Positions 57,088 through 64,000 of a stretch of 64,000 bases of DNA are shown in pieces. The position numbers and the translations under genes are program-made. The DNA is from Deroplatys truncata (taxonomy: Eukaryota > Arthropoda > Insecta > Mantodea > Mantidae), in assembly GCA_030765065.1 (NCBI GenBank), contig CM060979.1, positions 20,365,001 through 20,429,000 of the forward strand, written 5' to 3'. Below the pieces are notes generated by a model that had not been told where the DNA came from, did no database searches, and worked only from the letters and a program-made list of their open reading frames with translations. Positions within the stretch are counted from its first letter, which is position 1; every line of letters starts with the position of its first letter.

Positions 57088-58020
57088 CGTTTATATGGGA
57101 AAGGATAGGGAAAACGAGGGTAGATGCTAGGCTAGGAGAGCATCCAAGGAGTAAAAATGCGTTTATATGGGCGAGATAGGGAATACCAGGGCTGATGCTA
57201 GGCTAGACAGTGGTAGGAGGGGGAGTGCGCTTTATATGAGAAAGATAGGGAATACGAGGGGAGGTGCTAGGCTAGACAGAGGCTGAGTAGAGTATAGTTT
57301 ATATGAGAGGTATAGGAAAACGAGGGGAGGTGTTAGGCTAGACAGAGGCTGAGTAATGTATGGTTTATATGAGTGGCATAGGAAAACGAGGAGAGGAGTT
57401 AGACTAGGCAGAGATCAAGAAGTAGAGTATGGTTTATATGAAAGGTATAGGAAAACGAGAGAGGCGTTAGGCTAGACAGAGTTGAAGGGTAGAGCATGTC
57501 TTGTATATGAGAGGGGTAGGGAACAGGAGCAGGGGTGTTAGGCTAGACAGAGGTCAAGAAGTAGAGTAGGGTTTATATGAAAGGTATAGGAAAACGAGGA
57601 GGGGTGTTAAGCTAGACAGAGTTGAAGGGCAGAGCACGTCTTGTATATGAGAGGGGTAGGGAACAGGAGCAGGGGTGTTAGGCTAGACAGAGGTCAAGAA
57701 GTAGAGTATGGTTTATATGAAAGGTATAGGAAAACGAGGAGGGGTGTTAGGCTAGACAGAGTTGAAGGGCAGAGTATGTCCTTTATATGAGAGAGGTTAG
57801 GAACAGGAGGAGGGGGGTTAGGTTAGGAGAATTGAGTATGTGTTTATAAGGAGAGACGAGAAAACGGAGAGAGATCCTATGCTAGGATAGACAGGTGTTA
57901 AAGTTAGGTTGGATAGGAAACCAAGGAGTGATACTCAGCTAGAGGGGGAGGCAGGAGGAATGCGCCTTATGAGAGGTAGGGGATACTGGGAGAAATGCTA
58001 GGGAAGACAGAGACTGAAGG
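57088..58020. repeat. Tandem repeat, 65-74 bp units with a 140-bp higher-order period
   Basis: About 13 units share a core of TTTATATGAGAGG, TAGG-AA, ACGAGG and GTTAGGCTAGACAGAG. Starts such as 57232, 57298, 57364, 57433, 57501, 57572, 57641, 57712 and 57782 are 66-71 bp apart. From 57501 the units alternate in two types (GTTGAAGGGCAGAG and GGTCAAGAAGTAGAG), so the array repeats every 140-141 bp. The strand is G-rich. It lies on the 3' side of polB and may be part of the terminal region of the same element. Confidence 0.85.
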
Positions 58021-58598
58021 TATGTAGGGTGTTTTTCCAGAAGGGAAGAGTAAGAATTTCAGAGGTATTTAGAGCACAATATAACTATTTTAGAACACAC
58101 TTAGAAGCTTTTTAGGCACATGCTTAGATAACTTTGCAGGTATTCTGATGATGTTTTAATGCGGTAGAATAGCCATTTGACATCCTCTTACTGGCTTTAA
58201 AATATTTTTAGCCATAGATACAGATACGTGTTTTAGGGTATTGGTGTAAGCATTTTAGCCAGTGTACTAGGAATTGTGGAGCATTTTAGAGTTCATTTAG
58301 AGACATTTTAAGCACAGGTAAAGATATTTTTTTGATATGAACAAGGCTTTCAGGACATTCTGGTATGAGGCAGGGAAATTTTAGATGTTTCAGCAGCATT
58401 TAGGGAACTGGAGCAGGTAGATTCAGGGTATTCATATAGGCTTCAGAATATTTCGAGGTGTTTTATGATGCTTTTAAGGTATTTTGACAATTTTCAATAC
58501 GTTTTCAAAGCTCGTGCTAGAAGTGTTTGGGGCTCTTTAAAGGTATTTTAGGTTATGGATGGGGCATAGGCGCAGACCATTAAGAGTTCCTGAAGAGA
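58021..58598. repeat. Degenerate TTTTAG-rich stretch
   Basis: ATTTTAG/TTTAGG-like motifs recur at irregular short spacing between the two tandem arrays. It could be an old, decayed tandem array. No open frame or known family seen. Confidence 0.45.
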
Positions 58599-58858
58599 CT
58601 TTTGGAAAGTGTAGTGGCTGTTTTATAGGCTTTTGGAAAGAGTAGCGGGTGTTTTATCGGCTTTTGGAAAGTGCAGTGGCTATTTTATCGGCTTTTGGAA
58701 AGTGTAGTGGCTGTTTTATAGGCTTTGGAAAGAGTAGCGGCTGTTTTATAGGCTTTTGAATAAGTGTAATGGCTGTTTTGTCGGCTTTGGATAAGTGTAG
58801 TGACTGTTTAGTGGCTTTTGGTAAATGTAGTGGCTGTTTTTATGAGGGCTTTTGGGAA
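58599..58858. repeat. Tandem repeat of about 31-bp units
   Basis: About eight units of GGCTTTTGGAAAGTGTAGTG followed by GCTGTTTTAT, drifting towards the right end. Lies about 500 bp beyond the polB stop codon. Confidence 0.85.
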
Positions 58859-59357
58859 ATGGTTTTCAGGCATTCTCTCTTGTTTATAGAGTTTTTCTCT
58901 TGTATTACACAGGTCTTATGATCTATAACCATTTCTAACGTTTTTACAGTCATATCGGATCCTTTTATAGTCTTCTCAATATTCTAATGCTACCATGTAT
59001 GAAAGTATGTAGAGATGCCTTTTATAACCCGACCTTAAGCTCTGATAGTGATATTATTGTTTTTATTCAGCTTTTCTGTTTTTGTATGGTTAATTGTTGG
59101 CTAGGTGTATCGTCTTTACCAGTTAATTGATGCTTTATTAGATAAGGATTGTAAGGGTAGGTGCCTCTCCCCTTTTATCTAGGCTTGAGACTAGCACTAG
59201 GATTTGCTCCTAATGGCAGGGTTACCGCCTCCCTTCAACATTCTTATTTTTTATTTATTCTTAGGTGTCTGCTAGATGTATACACAGTACATGGCAAACT
59301 TCCACTTTTTAAAGTTGTAGACTCACGAGAAAATTATCATCTAAGGATTAGATTCTC
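58859..59357. other. AT-rich 3' flank of polB
   Basis: Contains the polB polyadenylation signal and no recognisable gene. The short plus-strand frame at 59161-59361 has no recognisable motif and is probably chance. Confidence 0.4.
59250..59259 (-). terminator. polB polyadenylation signal
   Basis: On the minus strand two overlapping AATAAA hexamers lie about 100 bases past the polB stop codon. With the TATA/initiator upstream they make polB look like a complete transcription unit. The hexamer is common in AT-rich DNA, so it is supported mainly by its position. Confidence 0.5.
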
Positions 59358-62300
59358 TTAGGCACTGCTTGTAATGCTGTAATGGCCATATGCATATGTC
59401 GTTATTCCATCCTCAGCAACGACTCTTTTATCGTCGTATGGAGTCAATGCAATTTTATTCACTTGCACTGTGGTAACAGCATGTTTTCGTGACAGGATCA
59501 GATTCATGGGTGTCCTTATTATTTCTCTGGCTTTAAGACAGTCTGTATAACTGTCGAATGTGATATGCTGCTTAATAGCGCCACGTTTTATACCTTTAAT
59601 CTTTTTTATGATTGAGCCGTGGATATCTAGCGCATACATCTTAGGTCGCAGTCCGACAAAGCGTTGGATGATTTTACCATTAGCCTCATCTTTAAATTTT
59701 CCAAGCACTTTCTTGTTTAGAGCTGAATAGCATATATGGTTTGTAGGATAATCAGCCGTATCCAGATGCTCAAGAAAACGTAGCTTGTCCTTGTACACAT
59801 CTTCAGTTGTAACTTGATGGATGAATGAATCAGTGTCCATATACATCAGCTTCAGGTTTTCAACTCCATAATGCGGTAACAACACATCATAATGATAGTG
59901 ATACATTAATGTCTTGGAGATGTCCAACACACTCATTCCAATGTATATAGGCTTGTTGAAGACGATCTGTCGGGAGGCCATATGCACAGCAGCTAGATTG
60001 GTAGCATATATTGTTCGATCGATAAACGTAGGCTTTGCAATTAACTTTTCCAGAGTCTTCTCGTTTGCCACCAACCGTATATCCACACGATTACGAAGGT
60101 TCTCCATTGTTTTTCCAAACATAGCATTGTTGAACAGTTTGTAGAGATCCTTCTCAAAATCATTTGCAGCCTTTTGTCGTAGTCTATTGTTAAATTCCAC
60201 ATACGGTTTTAACCACTGTGACTGTCGGAATTGTAGCACACGATGGATTTTTGTTAGTCGTAGTCCATGACTAAGAGCTTGCTTCAAAGTCATGTAATGC
60301 ACTACATACTTCTTTCGTAATCCAAGGTGAGGAATTAACTTCTTTGTAGTAGACTCCTTTGGTTTCAGACACTCAGGCAGGAATGGTAAATCATTATGCA
60401 GATCATGGAGTTCAGCAGGATACTCGATGTCAACTTCTAATATGTATCCATGAGGATCATCTTCTTCTAGTCTTTGTAAGTTTATTTCTTCAGGTGAAAC
60501 CCACTGAAATCCACCAAAAGGAAGGGCGTGACACATTGCCCACCCATATTGGTTATTAGCGTCCTCATATGTGATGAATTGGGTTGGTCTCGACGGATCA
60601 AACTTTTCCATGTAAGTGTTATTAGCCTCTGCATACCGATGGGACACTTGGCATAAACCTCCTCTTATGCCGGATTCCACCATGAGTAGTTGGTCATAAT
60701 CCTGTAACAGTTCCAGTTCGATTCCAGTATACAGTAACATGGCGTCCCATGTAAGTCCTGGAGAGGTGAAATAATGTGCTGGATCAACTTTGTGCGTTTT
60801 GAGAGTTTGCTCTCTGAATGTCTCAAAGACATCAGCTAGAAGAAGAACATCAGATATTAAGTAGAGGTCGCTGTATTCACCCAGGTTTCTCACATTGAAC
60901 AGTCTCCATACATTTGTAGCATGTTCGTAGTCAGCATCACTAATTTCTTCTTCATTCAGTTTATTGTAGAAGCAATTCTTAGGAGGCAGACAGGTTTCGT
61001 TCAAGACGTTCCATGAAGTGACGTAATCATAGGGAAATACACCCTTACGTGTCATCAACTTCATCTTGTCTTCTCCGAAGTACTTCAATGTCTCAGGATA
61101 CGATGTTAGATTTTTTACCAGCTTATCCAAGCTTGTACTCAGGAACCGAAAACTATCTACAAAACGGAGCTTTATATCTCCTACATACTTGGAGAATGAG
61201 ATATAGCTTTCTTCAGAGCTAGGAATTACCTCCACACGGTCACTTGTACATCCCAACTCCTTAACAATGAAGTGTGAGTCATACCCACTGAGGTTGTGCA
61301 TGAAGACTGGAATATATTTAGGCGTTTTACAGGCTAAATTGCATTCATTATGAAGACTTCCCCGATATTCACCACTGATGTGATCATGATCGCGTACTTT
61401 ATAGTTCTCTTCAGTAAAGGGTTTTCCACACAAGTAGCATACTATAGAAGACTCAAAATCCTTTTGCTGTTGATCTGTAAGTTTCAGGGGCATGACAGAT
61501 TTGTATATATTATTAATCTCCTTTGCAAGGAATGACAGGTATTCCATAAACTTCTGAGCAGCATCATAACCACGATATACATAGGGTTGCTTAGGAAGAC
61601 CTGTTTCCAGATGTTCAACGCTGGTTGATGGTTTAACGTAAACACAGAAGCTCATTGCTGTATGCTCTTGATAAGGGGTTGTATAAGAAGTTTCAGGACT
61701 GGGTACGCATGTATGACATGGAGCGAGAATGCTTTCAAAGTCTGCATAGATGACGTAAGGTAGTTTCAACATCCTTTCAAAATTTTTAAACTGTACAATT
61801 GATTTCTCCTTTGTAGGCATAACTACCCTTGCAACACCATGCTGATTACAGATGGATGCATGTTCTTGCAGCTTTTCCAGTCCACTTCGTCCATACTGAT
61901 TGTCAAAGTGAGTAAAGCACCGCTTACAGGTATATATCACTCCTTCATGCTTAGTTTTCTGACGTCGAACGAGCTTCTCAAAATTCTTGATATATACATA
62001 GTGATGTTTTCCACTACTGTCACTCAATAGTAGGAGGTCACGATGGTCAGGTAGCTCAGTGTCAGCAACCTTTATCGGATACACTTCATGCTTCTCATCC
62101 AGACCGAAAACGTTGATAGACATCCTATTAAGCTTCTCAAATTTAGGTATTTGAGAAAGTGGAGTAGGATAGGAAACGCAGCTGAAGTCGTACTTATCTT
62201 GAAGCTGTTTGTATTTACTCACACGCTGTGCATCCTTCTCAATGAATTTGGCTAGTACAGAATATATGAAGCATAGCTCATCAGTTAAATTCTGAATGTT

Positions 62301-63011
62301 AATGCAGGCTTTCCTTGCTTCAATAGATGGCGGTAGTGCTATGTAGCTGCTTCCTCGTAAGGGTTTGTACTTGTTAATACGAAGGCGCACCCCTTCCACA
62401 GCAAGCAGAGCCCAGCTGCTTCCCTTTAATTGTGACTCCTCCATTTCAGTAACCAACTTCTTCATTTTCGTTTCCAGCATAGAGTCCAGATCCGTTTCTA
62501 AGAAAGCAGCTTGATTCCGTGTTTTAAATGTTTTGTCACAGGTTTCTCCGATACTGTTTACAAATCGGCACTCAACCAGCAGATTAATTTTCACACTCTT
62601 GTGAATACCAAGCTCTTTATGCACTGCCTGGATTATTCGTTGTTTGGCCTCATGCAGGTACATATTCAAGTCCTTAGATGAATCGCATCGTATAAAATAC
62701 GATTTCAATCGTCCTTCGAACGCTGTCTCGTATTCTTTCATGTCACAGTCCTCCATTGTGGATAATATGTGATGTTTGGTAGGCTCCAATCTGCTTTTCT
62801 TCTGAGGACTGCTTATTTCACATACGTCTTCGTGCCGCTGTCCCTTGTAACCATCATTAAAGGTTACATTACAATGTTTACATTTGAAGAGCTTCTTGCA
62901 GTTCATCTCGTGTCTTCTCTTGTCATAACTTCGGAGGAATTCCTTTCTACATTTAATACAAGCGTATCCAGTAGCGCTTGGAATAATATCCTTATACGCT
63001 GAGTTATTCAT
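59358..63011 (-). CDS. polB: Family-B, protein-primed-type DNA polymerase (Polinton/Maverick or adintovirus-like)
   Basis: Uninterrupted 1217-codon frame. Predicted to replicate a linear element by protein-primed synthesis with 3'-5' proofreading, presumably in the nucleus. Seen in order: two C-x2-C-x12-H-x3-C zinc fingers (C18/C21/H34/C38 and C44/C47/H60/C64); a long N-terminal region; Exo I D424-F-E426; a CxxC...DHDH...H..C zinc motif (C525-C561); Exo II H572-N573 and Y577-D578; Exo III Y717-x3-D721; polymerase motif A D817-ANNQYG; motif B K958-LFNNAMFG; motif C Y1057-MDTDS; then a PKMY motif. These match DNA_pol_B_2 proteins, and the length fits Polinton enzymes. The start is the first ATG after the predicted TATA/initiator, and the zinc fingers follow within 20 residues. 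No Polinton integrase, ATPase, protease or capsid gene lies in the window; they would have to be beyond the right edge. Alternatives are an adintovirus or a domesticated copy. Very confident of the polymerase, moderately of the element class. Confidence 0.96.
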   Translation of the reverse strand: MNNSAYKDIIPSATGYACIKCRKEFLRSYDKRRHEMNCKKLFKCKHCNVTFNDGYKGQRHEDVCEISSPQKKSRLEPTKHHILSTMEDCDMKEYETAFEGRLKSYFIRCDSSKDLNMYLHEAKQRIIQAVHKELGIHKSVKINLLVECRFVNSIGETCDKTFKTRNQAAFLETDLDSMLETKMKKLVTEMEESQLKGSSWALLAVEGVRLRINKYKPLRGSSYIALPPSIEARKACINIQNLTDELCFIYSVLAKFIEKDAQRVSKYKQLQDKYDFSCVSYPTPLSQIPKFEKLNRMSINVFGLDEKHEVYPIKVADTELPDHRDLLLLSDSSGKHHYVYIKNFEKLVRRQKTKHEGVIYTCKRCFTHFDNQYGRSGLEKLQEHASICNQHGVARVVMPTKEKSIVQFKNFERMLKLPYVIYADFESILAPCHTCVPSPETSYTTPYQEHTAMSFCVYVKPSTSVEHLETGLPKQPYVYRGYDAAQKFMEYLSFLAKEINNIYKSVMPLKLTDQQQKDFESSIVCYLCGKPFTEENYKVRDHDHISGEYRGSLHNECNLACKTPKYIPVFMHNLSGYDSHFIVKELGCTSDRVEVIPSSEESYISFSKYVGDIKLRFVDSFRFLSTSLDKLVKNLTSYPETLKYFGEDKMKLMTRKGVFPYDYVTSWNVLNETCLPPKNCFYNKLNEEEISDADYEHATNVWRLFNVRNLGEYSDLYLISDVLLLADVFETFREQTLKTHKVDPAHYFTSPGLTWDAMLLYTGIELELLQDYDQLLMVESGIRGGLCQVSHRYAEANNTYMEKFDPSRPTQFITYEDANNQYGWAMCHALPFGGFQWVSPEEINLQRLEEDDPHGYILEVDIEYPAELHDLHNDLPFLPECLKPKESTTKKLIPHLGLRKKYVVHYMTLKQALSHGLRLTKIHRVLQFRQSQWLKPYVEFNNRLRQKAANDFEKDLYKLFNNAMFGKTMENLRNRVDIRLVANEKTLEKLIAKPTFIDRTIYATNLAAVHMASRQIVFNKPIYIGMSVLDISKTLMYHYHYDVLLPHYGVENLKLMYMDTDSFIHQVTTEDVYKDKLRFLEHLDTADYPTNHICYSALNKKVLGKFKDEANGKIIQRFVGLRPKMYALDIHGSIIKKIKGIKRGAIKQHITFDSYTDCLKAREIIRTPMNLILSRKHAVTTVQVNKIALTPYDDKRVVAEDGITTYAYGHYSITSSA

Positions 63012-63139
63012 CTTTATTCTTGATGCAATAACGTATTAATCCTTCTTCAAGGGAAATGTAGACCTTTTTGCCTTGATAACACTTTAGAAAGCTGATTATT
63101 CTTGGAGAGAACACGATGTTAACACCGCAAGACTAATTA

Positions 63140-63180
63140 GCGCAATGAAGTCCAGTGTCCGCGGTCACCCTATTTATAGA
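63140..63180 (-). promoter_or_regulatory. Predicted TATA box and initiator of polB
   Basis: On the minus strand TATAAATA (63178-63171) is followed 31-32 bases later by CTTCATTG with its A at about 63146. This is the usual insect TATA-to-initiator spacing. It would give a 5' leader of about 135 bases before the ATG at 63011. Seen in sequence; promoter function is inferred. Confidence 0.6.
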
Positions 63181-63354
63181 GGTAGCACGAACCTTTTAGA
63201 TCAATTATATACTGAATTTAAATAATAAAACGATGATTAAGCGTCTAAACTCTTATATCTCAATACGTTACACAGGTATTCGGACGTTTCCGTAGGTGTT
63301 CGAACATGTTCGTGTGTTTGGAGAGGTGCTCGAATGTGTTGTGTATGTCTGCGT
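63180..63354. other. Sequence upstream of polB promoter
   Basis: AT-rich and without a recognisable gene. It carries TGTTCG and GTTCGAAC-like words near 63296-63330 and runs into the GT-rich tract. If polB belongs to a larger element, its next gene would lie past this. Confidence 0.3.
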
Positions 63355-63685
63355 ATGTATCTGTGTGTGTGTGTGTGTATGTGTTTTGAACTGTCTCGGG
63401 GTGTGCGTGTCTGTGTGTGTGCGTGTGTGTGTGGGCGTGTGTGTCTGTGTGTATGAGTCTGTGTGTTTATGTCTGTGTATGTGTGTGTGTGTCTGTGTGT
63501 CTGTGTGTGTGTATGTCTATGTGCGTCTGTGTGTATGTTTATGCGTGTGTGTTTTGAACTGTCTCGGGCTGTGTATGTATGCGTGTGTGTGTGTATGTCC
63601 GTGGGTGTGTGTCTGCGTGTGTGTGTGTGTGTATGAGTCTGTGTGTTTATGTCTGTGTATGTGTGTGTGTGTGCGGGTGGGGGGT
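63355..63685. repeat. GT-rich compound microsatellite with a duplicated block
   Basis: Dominated by GTGT with TCTG, TATG and GCGT variants. The block TTTTGAACTGTCTCGGG occurs twice, at about 63384 and 63551, so the tract holds an internal duplication of roughly 167 bp. The long frame across it is only the translation of GT repeats. Confidence 0.8.
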
Positions 63686-64000
63686 GCTGATCAAGAAGAA
63701 GAAAGGAATAAAGTAGAAAGGAAGAAGGAAAGAGAGAAAGAAGAAAAAAAAGAAAGAAAATTAAGAATTTTAATTCAGACCTAAGGATACTTAAGTATAC
63801 TTATAAATATATATGGGTTAAACACTTTTTATTCCAGCCGTATATGTCTCCTAGTTTAATATTTATGAACCATTAAATTTTTATAAAGATTCGAACAAGG
63901 ACCATAGGTTACCTAAGTACATATCACGGTTTAACACAGATAATGAATTACATCTAATAAATACATTTTTGATCCGTCCATACAACTCCCTTAGTTTAAT
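63686..64000. other. Purine tract and AT-rich sequence at right edge
   Basis: A GAAAG-type polypurine tract (about 63698-63765) leads into AT-rich DNA with no recognised gene. TTAGTTTAAT/AGTTTAATAT words near 63853 and 63991 repeat at about 138 bp, suggesting a short duplicated segment reaching the edge. Confidence 0.35.

Noticed and set aside
59914-63002. Plus-strand frames opposite polB
   Set aside because: Short antisense shadows of a strongly supported coding frame; no motifs.
59358-63011. Mitochondrial linear-plasmid polymerase
   Set aside because: The surrounding sequence is nuclear, transposon-rich DNA, and polB has a nuclear-type TATA/initiator and AATAAA. The DANNQYG motif A and zinc fingers fit Polinton-type enzymes better.
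63296-63784. 162-codon frame rich in V and C upstream of polB
   Set aside because: It is a GT microsatellite read in one frame; composition explains it fully.

Overview
This window looks like repeat-dense nuclear DNA of an animal, most likely an insect with a large genome. The signs are AT-rich composition, many nested transposons, tRNA-derived SINEs, several Tc1/mariner lineages, hAT and TTAA-type elements, solo LTRs and long microsatellites. The repeat mix would suit a cockroach-like or other polyneopteran insect, but that is inference; nothing here identifies the species. I see no ordinary host gene and no true RNA gene.

The main component is one interspersed repeat family, about 40 full or partial copies on both strands, which by my hand tally covers roughly a third of the window. 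Each copy has a 5' tip starting TACTTTCTCTAC, an internal CA/GT microsatellite about 130-200 bp from that tip, and a 3' tip in which the inverted motif GAGTAGAGAAAGT is followed by a small hairpin (ATGTG, 7-nt loop, CACAT) and the terminal CAGA. Clean insertions lie between two T's. This is the architecture of Helentron-associated elements (HINE, the DINE-1 type), so I call them HINE-like; strand is given relative to the TACTTTCTCTAC tip. Copies are nested in each other and interrupted by other elements, so relative insertion order can be read directly.

Layout. 1-9 kb: HINE copies, a TTAA-flanked DNA transposon relic, a Tc1-like element carrying a mariner foldback, a SINE and a mariner deletion derivative. 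9-17 kb: HINE copies, LINE fragments and a decayed Tc1 transposase. 17-19 kb: a hAT-type MITE and a TCTA array. 20-28 kb: a GAGAACG-rich MITE, two related LTRs and a broken mariner transposase. 28-32.4 kb: a stack of HINE copies. 33-37 kb: a decayed mariner-like transposase and an unidentified coding-like stretch. 37.6-39.2 kb: a SINE whose internal 87-bp segment has become an 11-unit tandem array; its single-unit relative is at 43.7 kb. 42.7-43.4 kb: a polypurine tract. 44-57 kb: SINEs, a LINE RNase H relic with target-site duplication, a mariner with both ends, a solo LTR and foldback HINE arrangements.

The only convincing intact protein gene is at the right end: a 1217-codon family-B (protein-primed type) DNA polymerase on the minus strand (59358-63011). 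Exonuclease and polymerase catalytic motifs are all present, with N-terminal zinc fingers, an endonuclease-VII-like zinc motif inside the exonuclease region, a TATA box plus initiator upstream and AATAAA downstream. Its 3' side is 2.3 kb of layered tandem repeats with no genes. I read it as one end of a Polinton/Maverick or adintovirus-like element whose other genes would lie beyond base 64000. The open frame amid decayed repeats implies recent insertion or continued selection.
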